Assembly (NCBI RefSeq): GCF_042956465.1
Contig: NZ_JBIBGL010000006.1
Span: forward strand, 186,001 to 250,000
DNA: 64,000 bases
Direction: 5' to 3'
DNA from: Embleya sp042956465
GTDB lineage: Bacteria; Actinomycetota; Actinomycetes; Streptomycetales; Streptomycetaceae
Both the position numbers and the translations under genes were made by a program. How positions within the stretch are numbered: the stretch's first letter is position 1; every line of letters starts with the position of its first letter. The notes beneath the pieces are model-generated. The model was not told the DNA's origin. It made no database searches and saw only the letters and a program-made list of their open reading frames with translations. This document shows, one piece after another, positions 53,742 through 61,381 of the stretch.

Positions 53742-53771
53742 TTGACATAGCAGAATCATATTCTGTATTCA
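53742..53771 (+). promoter_or_regulatory. Promoter with palindromic operator between its -35 and -10 boxes
   Basis: TTGACA (53742-53747), 18-base spacer, TATTCA (53766-53771). The spacer contains CAGAAT-CAT-ATTCTG (53751-53765), a perfect six-base-arm dyad. Binding there would block polymerase; the neighbouring Lrp/AsnC protein is the obvious candidate. Confidence 0.7.
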
Positions 53772-53819
53772 TGCATGGAGCCAGGATGGTATTCAGACGC
53801 TGCGAGGAGTCGCGAGACG

Positions 53820-54767
53820 ATGTCCGAGGCCCGCACCCCGATCTACGACGTGATCGACGAACGTTTCCGCACCGAGCGCTGCATTTTCGGTGACGACCGG
53901 CTGGAGACCCTCTACACCGGCGGGCGCTGGTCGGAGGGGCCGCTCTACTTCCCGGCGGGACGCTTCCTGATCTGGAGCGACATCCCCAACGACCGCATGC
54001 TGCGCTGGGACGAGACCAACGGTGTCGTCAGCGTCTTCCGCTCACCGGCCGGACACCCCAACGGCAACACCCTCGATGCGCAGGGCCGCCTGGTCACCTG
54101 TGAACAGGGCAACCGGCGGGTCACCCGGACCGAACACGACGGCTCCGTCACCGTGTTGGCCGACCGATTCGGGGGAAAGCGGCTGAACAGCCCCAATGAC
54201 GCCGTCGTGCATTCGGACGGCTCGATCTACTTCTCCGACCCCGACTTCGGCATCACCACCGACTACGAGGGGCACCGCGCGGAGAGCGAGATCGGCGCGA
54301 CCAACGTCTATCGCATCGACCCGGTCAGTGCCGAAGTGCGCCTGGTGGCCGACGGGTTCGGCGGACCGAACGGGCTGGTGCTGTCCCGGGACGAGCAACG
54401 GCTCTACGTCTCGGACACCCGGGCCAACCATGTCCGGGTCTTCGACGTGCGCCCGGACGGGACCCTCTCCGAGGGTGCGGTCTTCGTCGAATGCCGCCCG
54501 GGCGAAGGGCGGTTCGACAACATCCGCTTCGACGACCGGGGCCGCCTGTGGGTCGCCGCGATGGCCGACGGCGTGCACTGCTACGACCCCGACGGCACCC
54601 TCATCGGCCGCATCCGCACTCCCGAACCCGTCGCCAACATCACCTTCGGCGGCCCCAAGCTCAACCGTATGTTCCTGGCCGCCAACAACGCGCTGTACTC
54701 GCTGGTCACTTCCGTCACGGGCACCCCGCGACTGCCGGGCCGCCGCCCCGGCCCGGGCACGGACTGA
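53820..54767 (+). CDS. SMP-30/gluconolactonase-family lactonase
   Basis: A 315-residue six-bladed beta-propeller hydrolase opening sugar or other lactones. Motifs: GGRWSEGPLYFPAGRFLIWS (metal-binding Glu), GHPNGNTLDAQGRLVTCEQG, RLNSPNDAVVHSDGSIYFSD (Asn/Asp ligands) and FGGPNGLVLSRDEQRLYVSD. ATG 53820 with GAGGAG upstream is preferred; an in-frame ATG at 53775 would begin at the promoter. The divergent Lrp-type regulator suggests amino-acid-related control. Substrate unknown. Confidence 0.9.
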   Translation: MSEARTPIYDVIDERFRTERCIFGDDRLETLYTGGRWSEGPLYFPAGRFLIWSDIPNDRMLRWDETNGVVSVFRSPAGHPNGNTLDAQGRLVTCEQGNRRVTRTEHDGSVTVLADRFGGKRLNSPNDAVVHSDGSIYFSDPDFGITTDYEGHRAESEIGATNVYRIDPVSAEVRLVADGFGGPNGLVLSRDEQRLYVSDTRANHVRVFDVRPDGTLSEGAVFVECRPGEGRFDNIRFDDRGRLWVAAMADGVHCYDPDGTLIGRIRTPEPVANITFGGPKLNRMFLAANNALYSLVTSVTGTPRLPGRRPGPGTD

Positions 54768-54861
54768 CCACCCGCGCCTCGGCGCACACCGCGGACGCGT
54801 CCGGCGCGGACCCGCGCGTCGTACCGGGCGCGTCCCGCCCCTCGGCCCGCCCCCTCGCCCA

Positions 54862-55707
54862 CTAGCGGACGGCCAGCATCGGCAGCCGGGAGCGGGCGGA
54901 GTGCGCGGCGATGGTGGCCCAGATGTTGACCAGGTCGATCACACCGTTCGCGTCGGGCGCCTCGCAGCGTACGGTCAACTGGTCCACGCGCTCCGCACCC
55001 GGCGTGGACGCCGCGATCTCGGCGGCCAGCGGGATCTGGAACCCGACCTCGAAGACGAACTTCTCCGGCAGCTCCAACGGCTCCACGGTCGCGGCCTTCT
55101 CCACCGCCGCCGCGGCGCCGGCCCGGATCAGGTCCTGGGCCGTGGACGGGTGCACGCTGTTCGCCGCGTGCACCCCCTCGGCCGTCTTGACCGGGACGGT
55201 GATCACCCCGGGGAACGCCGCGGCCGTCGCCGCACAGACCTCGTTGTCGCCGGTCACCAGCCCGATCGGGACGCCGTGCTGGGCCGCGAGCAGTCCGTTG
55301 ACCTCGGCCTCGGTGACAGGGCGGTTGTTCAGCCGTACCGCCCCGAAGTCGGACGAGAACGTGTGCGCGAGCACGCCCGGTGCGCCGGCCGCCGCGTGGT
55401 AGCCGATGAACAGCGCCACTCCGTGGTTCGCGCCCAGGCCGCTGGCCATGCACTGGGCCTTGGGGCTGCCCTGGATCACCCGGGCCCGCGGGTCCAGGTC
55501 GCGCGCGAGCAGGTTGTCCATCGTGCCGTGGCTGTCGTTGATCAGGACGTTGTCCGCGCCCGCCGCGAACGCACCCTCGATGGCCGCGTTCGCCTCGCCC
55601 GTCATCATCTCCTGCGCATTGCGGTACCCGCCGCCCCCGCGCACGATCTGGTCGATCGTGGCGATACCCGCGATGCCTTCCATGTCGATCGAGATGTATA
55701 CGTCCAT
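54862..55707 (-). CDS. M55-family D-aminopeptidase (DppA-like)
   Basis: A 281-residue zinc aminopeptidase acting on D-amino-acid peptides. N-terminal metal motif MDVYISIDMEGIAGI, then DNVLINDSHGTMDNLL with a conserved His, FIGYHAAAGAPGVLAHTFSS and VTGDNEVCAATAAAFP. ATG 55707 has GGGAG about 7 bases upstream. Divergent from a serine hydrolase of the beta-lactamase/D-aminopeptidase superfamily, which hints at shared turnover of D-amino-acid peptides such as cell-wall fragments. That link is inference. Confidence 0.93.
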   Translation of the reverse strand: MDVYISIDMEGIAGIATIDQIVRGGGGYRNAQEMMTGEANAAIEGAFAAGADNVLINDSHGTMDNLLARDLDPRARVIQGSPKAQCMASGLGANHGVALFIGYHAAAGAPGVLAHTFSSDFGAVRLNNRPVTEAEVNGLLAAQHGVPIGLVTGDNEVCAATAAAFPGVITVPVKTAEGVHAANSVHPSTAQDLIRAGAAAAVEKAATVEPLELPEKFVFEVGFQIPLAAEIAASTPGAERVDQLTVRCEAPDANGVIDLVNIWATIAAHSARSRLPMLAVR

Positions 55708-55920
55708 CGGATTCTCCCGTTCGTTGCCCTGCTCCGCCGATCCGCGGGGGTGCGCGACGCCCCGCCGAGCATCACGCACGTCACCCCGTCCGGGCGTTGG
55801 CGATTCGTACAGGTTCGGTGTCGGTTCTTCGTCGCGGGCGACGAGCCGGGGGTCTTGGGCGCTGCCTACCGTGAGCGCTCACCGCGGCGCTCCCGCCGCC
55901 GATCCAGGAGGTGCTCGTCC

Positions 55921-57417
55921 ATGGCACGATCCGCCCCGTCCCCGGCCGCCACGCCGTCGTCCGGCCGCCCGGATCTGTCGAGTGCGTCCGGGTCCCTGCC
56001 GACGCCCGAGTACCTGCGGGCCCGGCTCGCCGACCTGGCCGAGCAGGCGGGCATACCCGGCGCGAGTATCGCCGTCCGCCTGGGCGATCGAACCGTGACC
56101 GCGGCGGTGGGCGTGCTCGACATCGAGACCGGCTACCCCGCGACGCCCGACTCGCTGTTCCAGGTCGGGTCGATCACCAAGGTGTGGACCACGACCCTGG
56201 TGATGCAGCTCGTGGACGAGGGTCTGATCGACCTGGACGTCCCCATCCGCACGTACCTCCCCGACTTCCGGCTCGTCGACGAGGACGCCGCCGCGCGAGT
56301 GACGATCCGTCACCTGCTGTGTCACACCGGCGGTTTCGAGGGCGAGCTGTACGACGACCACGGCCCCGGACACGACGCCCTGGAGCGCCTGGAGGCGAGC
56401 CTGGCGACCGCGGGCATCCAGCTGTTCCCGCCGGGCGAGACGTTCTCGTACAGCAACAGCGGATTCGACCTGCTCGGCCGCGTGGTCGAGGTGCTGACCG
56501 GGCGTACCTGGGAGGCGGCCCTGCGCGAACGGGTGTTCACGCCGCTGGGCCTGACCGAGGTGGCCAACGACGCGAGCGAGTCGATCCTGCACCGCACCGC
56601 CATCGGCCACCTCGGCGGACCGGACGGCCCGGTCAAGGCACCCATCCACCACATGTCCCGCGCCGGCGGCCCCTCCGGAGGCATGCTCGCCACGAGCGCG
56701 CGCGACCTGCTGGAATTCGCCGCCGCGCACATTCGCCGCGGGCTGCTCCCGGACGGCACACGCCTGCTGTCGGAGAAGTCCGCACGAGCGATGTGCGAAC
56801 CGCAGATCGAGATCGTCGGCGACGGCCGGCTCGGCAGGTCGTGGGGCCTGGGTTGGAACCTGTACGACTGGCCCGGCGAGCCCGTCATCGGTCACGACGG
56901 CGGCACGATCGGCCACGGTGCGATGTTGCGCGTGGTGCCCTCGCGCGAGTTCTCGGTCGCGTTGCTGACCAACGGCGGCGCCCTGTACGGCGCTTTCGAC
57001 CTGGTCCGCGAACTGCTCGGCACCGTAGGCGGCGTCGAGGTCCCGGAGCCGCCCGCGCCGCCCGCCGAACCGGTGTCGATCGACACGGGCTACGTCGTGG
57101 GCCGCTACGCGTCACCGGCCGTGCAGATCGACATCGCCGAGACCGAGGACGGCCTGACCTTCACCGCGCGCGCCCTCGGTGCCATCGCCGAACTGGTCGG
57201 TGACGAGGCCGCCACCAGCCGGGTCGTGCCGTTGGACGCGCGTACCCTGATCACCGCCGAGCCCGAGGGCGGGCGACACCCCTCGTACGCCTTCCTCGGC
57301 GACGGGGAGCAGGCCGAATTCCTGCACATGGGACGGGCGTTGCGCCGAGTCCGGGACACCGGCAGCGCCGCCGGGCCGGACGCGACGGGCGACACCGGGC
57401 CCGGAGCCACGCGCTGA
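55921..57417 (+). CDS. Beta-lactamase-superfamily serine hydrolase
   Basis: A 498-residue class C-type serine hydrolase. Catalytic SxxK in FQVGSITKVW, YSN in GETFSYSNSGFDLLGRVV and the third motif HDGG in VIGHDGGTIGHG, followed by a C-terminal lipocalin-like beta domain (TGYVVGRYASPAVQIDIAET). No convincing signal peptide. ATG 55921 with AGGAGGT upstream. It could be a D-aminopeptidase, D,D-carboxypeptidase or esterase; the divergent DppA-like gene makes peptide hydrolysis plausible. Confidence 0.9.
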   Translation: MARSAPSPAATPSSGRPDLSSASGSLPTPEYLRARLADLAEQAGIPGASIAVRLGDRTVTAAVGVLDIETGYPATPDSLFQVGSITKVWTTTLVMQLVDEGLIDLDVPIRTYLPDFRLVDEDAAARVTIRHLLCHTGGFEGELYDDHGPGHDALERLEASLATAGIQLFPPGETFSYSNSGFDLLGRVVEVLTGRTWEAALRERVFTPLGLTEVANDASESILHRTAIGHLGGPDGPVKAPIHHMSRAGGPSGGMLATSARDLLEFAAAHIRRGLLPDGTRLLSEKSARAMCEPQIEIVGDGRLGRSWGLGWNLYDWPGEPVIGHDGGTIGHGAMLRVVPSREFSVALLTNGGALYGAFDLVRELLGTVGGVEVPEPPAPPAEPVSIDTGYVVGRYASPAVQIDIAETEDGLTFTARALGAIAELVGDEAATSRVVPLDARTLITAEPEGGRHPSYAFLGDGEQAEFLHMGRALRRVRDTGSAAGPDATGDTGPGATR

Positions 57418-57427
57418 GACGCACTTC

Positions 57428-57447
57428 GGCCGACCGGAAGGTCGGCC
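57428..57447. terminator. Terminator hairpin after the serine hydrolase
   Basis: GGCCGACC-GGAA-GGTCGGCC, an 8-bp stem with a tetraloop followed by TCCTCTCC, ten bases after the stop codon. Confidence 0.7.
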
Positions 57448-57558
57448 TCCTCTCCGGTTCCCGACCACCCGAGGGGCAGAACTTCGGCGGGCTCCCGCGA
57501 ACCCGGACCCGGCGTAGGTGGACCGGCCCGGACACCGGGCGGCGTTAGCCTCGTTCGC

Positions 57559-58056
57559 ATGGCGCATCTACCTCCTGCCGAGTACTACGCGTCGTTGCCC
57601 AGGCACATCGGCGCCGCCGGGGCGATCCTGCACGACGAGCGCGGACGCGTTCTGTTGGTCGAACCCGCCTACGGCGACGGCCACTGGGAGATCCCCGGCG
57701 GCGCCATGGACCACGGTGAGTATCCCTGGGACACGGCCCGTCGGGAGATCGAGGAGGAACTCGGTCTCGCGTTGCTTCCCGGGCGGCTGCTGGTCGTCGA
57801 CTGGGTTCCGCCGCAACCCGACGGTCGGCCCGCCCTCACGAACCACCTCTTCGACGGGGGAGCCCTCACCGAGGCCGAGGCGCGTGCCCGGATCCGGCTC
57901 GACGCCGGTGAACTCACGGCCTGGCGTCTGGCGGCCCCCGCCGAGTGGGACGTGCTCATGGCGCCGCACATGGCCCGCCGTCTGCGGGCCTGCGCCGAGG
58001 CTCTGACCGCGAACACCACCGCCTACCTGCACCACGGCGTGCCGCCGCACCCGTGA
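57559..58056 (+). CDS. Nudix hydrolase
   Basis: A 165-residue pyrophosphohydrolase. The Nudix box spans residues 47-69 (GGAMDHGEYPWDTA, then RREIEEELG), matching GX5EX7REUXEEXGU. The upstream strand is GAILHDERGRVLLVEPAYGD. Substrate cannot be told from the sequence. ATG 57559; monocistronic by appearance. Confidence 0.93.
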   Translation: MAHLPPAEYYASLPRHIGAAGAILHDERGRVLLVEPAYGDGHWEIPGGAMDHGEYPWDTARREIEEELGLALLPGRLLVVDWVPPQPDGRPALTNHLFDGGALTEAEARARIRLDAGELTAWRLAAPAEWDVLMAPHMARRLRACAEALTANTTAYLHHGVPPHP

Positions 58057-58593
58057 CCGGCGCGGTCGGGGACCGCCACCGCGGCCGGAGTTGCGCAGCC
58101 TCGGCACGTACGTCAGCGCCGGCACGTACCGCAGCACGCACGGCAGTACGCGGTCGCCGCCGACCGCCGCCGTCACGGCCACCTGGCCATCGAGTCCGGC
58201 GAGTTCGCCGTCGGTACCGCCCCGGCCGACCCGACGACCACGCGGACCGTACGGGTGCGCGGCGGCCGGGCCCGAACCCGGTCGGCAGCCGGGGGCGGGC
58301 AGCGCTCGGCGTACCCGGGAGCGCACCCGGCCCCGCCGCCGCGGGTATCGTCCCGACGGCCGTTTCGGCGCATGCGGTGCCCGTGGGTGGGTGCGCCCGG
58401 TGCGTACCACCCGCCCCCTGCGTATCCCGCAACCCCACCAGGGCTCGCCACGCCGTGTGCGGGTCGCAGGCGGGGCGGCGCGTCGGCGATTCCACCGCCG
58501 GCAGGGGCTGTTCATGTGCGGCGACGCGGGGTTCACTCGGAGTACGGCAGGTCCCAGCCGCGGTGCCCGTATCGAACGGACAGGAGGAATCCC
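58057..58593. other. Spacer upstream of the small-peptide gene
   Basis: No convincing gene on either strand. The strong ribosome site CAGGAGGAATCCC at 58581-58593 belongs to the next gene. Confidence 0.5.
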
Positions 58594-58803
58594 ATGGTTC
58601 GACCGCTGATCCTCACCCGCAGGGCCCCTTCTCCCGACCCTGCCCGGGCGTCGCGCCCTGCGCTGCCCGAGCACCACTTCGACGCCGTCCTCGGCCTCAA
58701 CGTCACCGCGGACGGCGTACCGCTGGTCCACGCGGGCAAGCAGGCCGCGCTCGCCGAGTACACCGGTACCCAGGAAGCCGGTCGGTGGAAGAAGGACGAC
58801 TGA
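58594..58803 (+). CDS. Small peptide, possible RiPP precursor
   Basis: A 69-residue product with a very strong ribosome site (AGGAGG, 7 bases upstream). It begins MVRPLILTRRAPSPD, has a middle DAVLGLNVTADGVPLVHAGK and a Thr/Gln/Lys/Asp tail (YTGTQEAGRWKKDD). The 'LNVTxDGVPLV' pattern followed by Thr and acidic residues faintly recalls precursors of ATP-grasp-modified peptides, but no ATP-grasp gene is nearby. The next gene encodes a kinase-like protein 150 bases downstream on the same strand. The function is unknown; a modified-peptide role is a hypothesis. Confidence 0.7.
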   Translation: MVRPLILTRRAPSPDPARASRPALPEHHFDAVLGLNVTADGVPLVHAGKQAALAEYTGTQEAGRWKKDD

Positions 58804-58953
58804 CGTCCGCACCTCGGGCAGGTCGCCGCCGGGCACAACCACGCCACCGCCCGGCGGCGTTCCGCTCCGTGCGGCGGTCACGCGGCAGGTCCGTTCGCGG
58901 GTCGGTGCGCGGCGGCCGGACCGGACCGATCGTCCGGACCACGAGGACGTGAA

Positions 58954-59778
58954 ATGGACCCGCTGCTCGCCGCCGCCCTGGAAAGCCTGGGCATCGCGGA
59001 GGATCCGCGCCCGCTGACCCGGGACCACAGCGCCGCCTGGCGCACCCGGCACTGGAAGATCAGGACCGCGACGGAACCCGCCGACGTCGCCGCGTTGTTG
59101 CACGAGGCCCGTGCCGTCGCCCTCCTGCGCGATCGGGAACTGCACCCTGCCGGAGCGGTGAGCGGACGTCTCGGCGACGGTGCGTGGATCGCGATCGCCT
59201 GGCGGCCGGGCACCACCCTGTGGGACTGGTGCGTCGCCGCCCGCCGTACCGCCACGCCGGGCACCCGAGCAAGCCTGCGTCGGATCGCCCATCGGGCGTT
59301 CGCGCTGCTGGCCGCACTGCACGCCGCGGGTTGGCGGCACGGCGACATCCAACCGGCCAACATCCTGATCACTCCGGGAAACGCGGTCGAGTTCATCGAC
59401 CACGACCTCGCCCACCATCCCGATCTGCCGCTGCCGCGTCCCTACCGAGGAGGCATGGACCAGTCCACCGCACCCGAGATCGCGCGCGAACTCCTCCACG
59501 GCAGGCCCGACGCCGCCGTCACCCTCACCGAAGCCGCCGAGGTCTACAGCATGGGCGCATCGCTGCGCTGGGCCTGGACCGGCCACGCGCCCGCCACCAC
59601 CCGCCTGCTCGGCCCCGGCGTCACCGCCGAGGACATCCTCCGGGACATCGCCACCGGCCGACACCGTGCCACGCTGGCCGCGCACCGCCCGTGGGCCGAC
59701 CCCGAGTTGGAGGCCCTGATCGAGACCACCACCACCCGCGACCCGGCCCGCCGGGCCCCGAACCCGGCCCGACGCTGA
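58954..59778 (+). CDS. Kinase-like protein (aminoglycoside/LanKC-type phosphotransferase fold)
   Basis: A 274-residue protein-kinase-like enzyme. Candidate ATP-binding Lys35 in RHWKIRTATEP, a Glu in HEARA, hinge AIAWRPGTTLWDW, catalytic loop WRHGDIQPANILI (His129, Asp131, Asn136) and the metal-binding Asp in EFIDHDLAHH (Asp149 or 151). The HGDxxPxN loop is of the phosphotransferase/LanKC type rather than HRD. There is no cyclase or lyase domain. ATG 58954 has GAGGA upstream. It probably acts with the small peptide encoded just before it. Confidence 0.85.
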   Translation: MDPLLAAALESLGIAEDPRPLTRDHSAAWRTRHWKIRTATEPADVAALLHEARAVALLRDRELHPAGAVSGRLGDGAWIAIAWRPGTTLWDWCVAARRTATPGTRASLRRIAHRAFALLAALHAAGWRHGDIQPANILITPGNAVEFIDHDLAHHPDLPLPRPYRGGMDQSTAPEIARELLHGRPDAAVTLTEAAEVYSMGASLRWAWTGHAPATTRLLGPGVTAEDILRDIATGRHRATLAAHRPWADPELEALIETTTTRDPARRAPNPARR

Positions 59779-59962
59779 CCGGCGGGCGGGGTTGATTCCG
59801 GACGCCCGGAGGTTCGGAGACTCGGAGCCCGAACGGCGAACCGGCACCCGCCCGACGCCCGCGTCGCGCGCACCCGCCCGGATCCGCACGCAGGCGAGGC
59901 CCGCCGCCGGTCGGATCGGGACGGCCGCGTTGCGCGTGAACCCGGGGCGCCATACTCGCGGG

Positions 59963-60613
59963 ATGCGAACCGGCGGGTGGGGTCGAGATGAGGTCGACGA
60001 GTGGGGCGCGACGTTCACCGGGGCGGTGGCGCTCGGGGAGTTCGGGTGGGCGCACCGGTTGATGGACCAACTGTCGGGTGATCGCGACGATCGTGTCGGG
60101 TGGGTCCTCGGGCGGGCGATGTTGTTCGCGCGGCAGCGGGAGTACGCGGCTTGCCTGGACGTCGTCCGAGGTTGGTTGGACGCGGCTCCGGCGGACGACC
60201 CGTTTCGATCCCTCATGGCACACAAGTACGCGGACTACGCGGCTGTCGGCTTCCTGGCGGGCGAGTTCTCCTTGGCCGGCACGTCGGCATTGCTTCGGAC
60301 CGCCGAGGCGGTCGCCGACGAGGCGGAACACCCGTTCTGTCCGGTGACGTTGGTGCTCGACGTGTTGGAAGGGCGGAGTGCGGAGGCGTATTCGCGCGTG
60401 CGCCGGCATCGACGAAGGTCGCGGCTGGGTGATCGGAGGGCACGGGCCTCCGCGGACGCACTGATGGCGGTGTGCCTCGCGGAACTCGGGGACGTGGCCG
60501 GAGCCGGGAGGACGATCCGTCGCGCGATGCGGATCGCGCCGGGGCTGGATCTGATACCGATGGCCCAGTCACGAGTCGCGATGGTCGCGAGCGGCGTCGT
60601 CGGCCCGCCGTGA
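59963..60613 (+). CDS. Hypothetical helical protein
   Basis: A 216-residue, largely alpha-helical and basic protein with TPR-like character (VGWVLGRAMLFARQREYAAC, HKYADYAAVGFLAGEFSLAG, ADALMAVCLAELGDVAGAGR). ATG 59963. No catalytic motif, signal or membrane segment. Base composition is slightly lower in GC than its neighbours. I do not recognise a family. Confidence 0.65.
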   Translation: MRTGGWGRDEVDEWGATFTGAVALGEFGWAHRLMDQLSGDRDDRVGWVLGRAMLFARQREYAACLDVVRGWLDAAPADDPFRSLMAHKYADYAAVGFLAGEFSLAGTSALLRTAEAVADEAEHPFCPVTLVLDVLEGRSAEAYSRVRRHRRRSRLGDRRARASADALMAVCLAELGDVAGAGRTIRRAMRIAPGLDLIPMAQSRVAMVASGVVGPP

Positions 60614-60950
60614 GGATCCACCGGGCAGGGCCGGGTGGCCGGCGCGTTTCGGTTCGCCGCGACTCCTGCGTCCGCTGTCGCGGGTGCACCGGCTGCACCG
60701 ACCGGGCCGACCGACTGGCCGGCGGCTCCTGCTCGCCTACCCGGGGTGCGCTGCCGGAATGGTTGCCGGCCGAAAACGGGTGTTCGTCCGCGCGTCGCGC
60801 GGCGGCGGTGGACCCGCCGGCCGACCTGTCGATCGGCATCGGTGGCAAGATCGAGAAACAAGTTTTCCGCGGTTTGTGTGAACTGCGTGTGAGTGTGCTT
60901 GGATAAGCGCCGGCCGGATATGAGCGGCTTGTTATGGGGCGTTTTTGATC
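60614..60950. other. Spacer upstream of the atropopeptide locus
   Basis: No convincing gene. From about 60850 onward the GC content drops markedly compared with the rest of the window, marking the start of the peptide locus promoter. Confidence 0.5.
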
Positions 60951-60966
60951 TGTGATCCACGTCACA
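60951..60966. promoter_or_regulatory. Crp-type operator upstream of the atropopeptide precursor
   Basis: TGTGATCCACGTCACA matches TGTGA-N6-TCACA exactly, 137 bases before the precursor start. The same consensus occurs upstream of the small secreted protein at 22272. Confidence 0.55.
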
Positions 60967-60974
60967 TTGACGTG
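60958..60974. promoter_or_regulatory. Perfect 17-bp palindrome CACGTCA-CAT-TGACGTG
   Basis: Seven-base perfect arms around CAT, overlapping the Crp-type site. It also overlaps a TTGACG hexamer that could serve as a -35 box. A candidate operator for a dimeric repressor of the locus. Confidence 0.55.
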
Positions 60975-61103
60975 CCTTTAGTCCCGGGGATTCACTTTCC
61001 AGGCGACGGGAATCGGAAAGTCGGATTCTGTAGCGATGGTTTATCGCCCCGACCGCCCGTGTCATCCGAGACTCGGCCGGTTCACAGTCACCTGGAGGTT
61101 GTC

Positions 61104-61190
61104 GTGATCAAGATCGTCAACTCTTTCTCCAAGAGGTTCAGGCCCGAGAAGTCCCTGAAGTCCGCAGTCTGGTACATCTGGTACAGCTGA
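61104..61190 (+). CDS. Atropopeptide-type RiPP precursor peptide
   Basis: A 28-residue gene product: leader beginning MIKIVNSFSKRFRPE, a KSLK element (residues 16-19), then SAVWYIWYS to the stop. Tryptorubin A, the founding atropopeptide, has core AWYIWY; here the matching hexapeptide is VWYIWY (residues 22-27) with one Ser after it. Known atropopeptide loci consist of such a precursor and a single P450 that links Trp and Tyr side chains, and a P450 gene follows here. GTG 61104 has GGAGG 5 bases upstream. A longer in-frame reading from 60945 would run through the promoter and is unlikely. Confidence in the class is high, in the exact core borders moderate. Confidence 0.88.
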   Translation: MIKIVNSFSKRFRPEKSLKSAVWYIWYS

Positions 61191-61217
61191 TCAACACGCG
61201 CTGAGAACCGGTTGATC
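61189..61217 (+). promoter_or_regulatory. Hairpin directly after the precursor stop
   Basis: GATCAAC (61189-61195, overlapping the stop codon) pairs with GTTGATC (61211-61217). A weak, not GC-rich stem in the 191-base gap before the P450; it could stabilise the precursor mRNA or attenuate read-through. Confidence 0.4.
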
Positions 61218-61381
61218 ATCGAACCGATACGGGTCGTGGCCGCTCCCGCCGCACGATCGATACTCCTGCGGTAACGCCGCCACGATCCGACGAAGTGTCG
61301 GTTCACCGCCCGGGTTCGGGTCCGGTGTCGCCGTATGTCGGCGGCACCGGACGCGAGACTCCCGCCACGTGGAGAGCACCG

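Noticed and set aside
60472..60906. 144-codon plus-strand frame between the helical protein and the atropopeptide gene
   Set aside because: Overlaps the preceding gene, lacks a ribosome site, and its composition is typical of shadow frames.
60945..61190. 81-residue version of the atropopeptide precursor
   Set aside because: It would start at the Crp-type site and include the whole promoter. The GTG at 61104 with GGAGG gives a precursor of the usual size.
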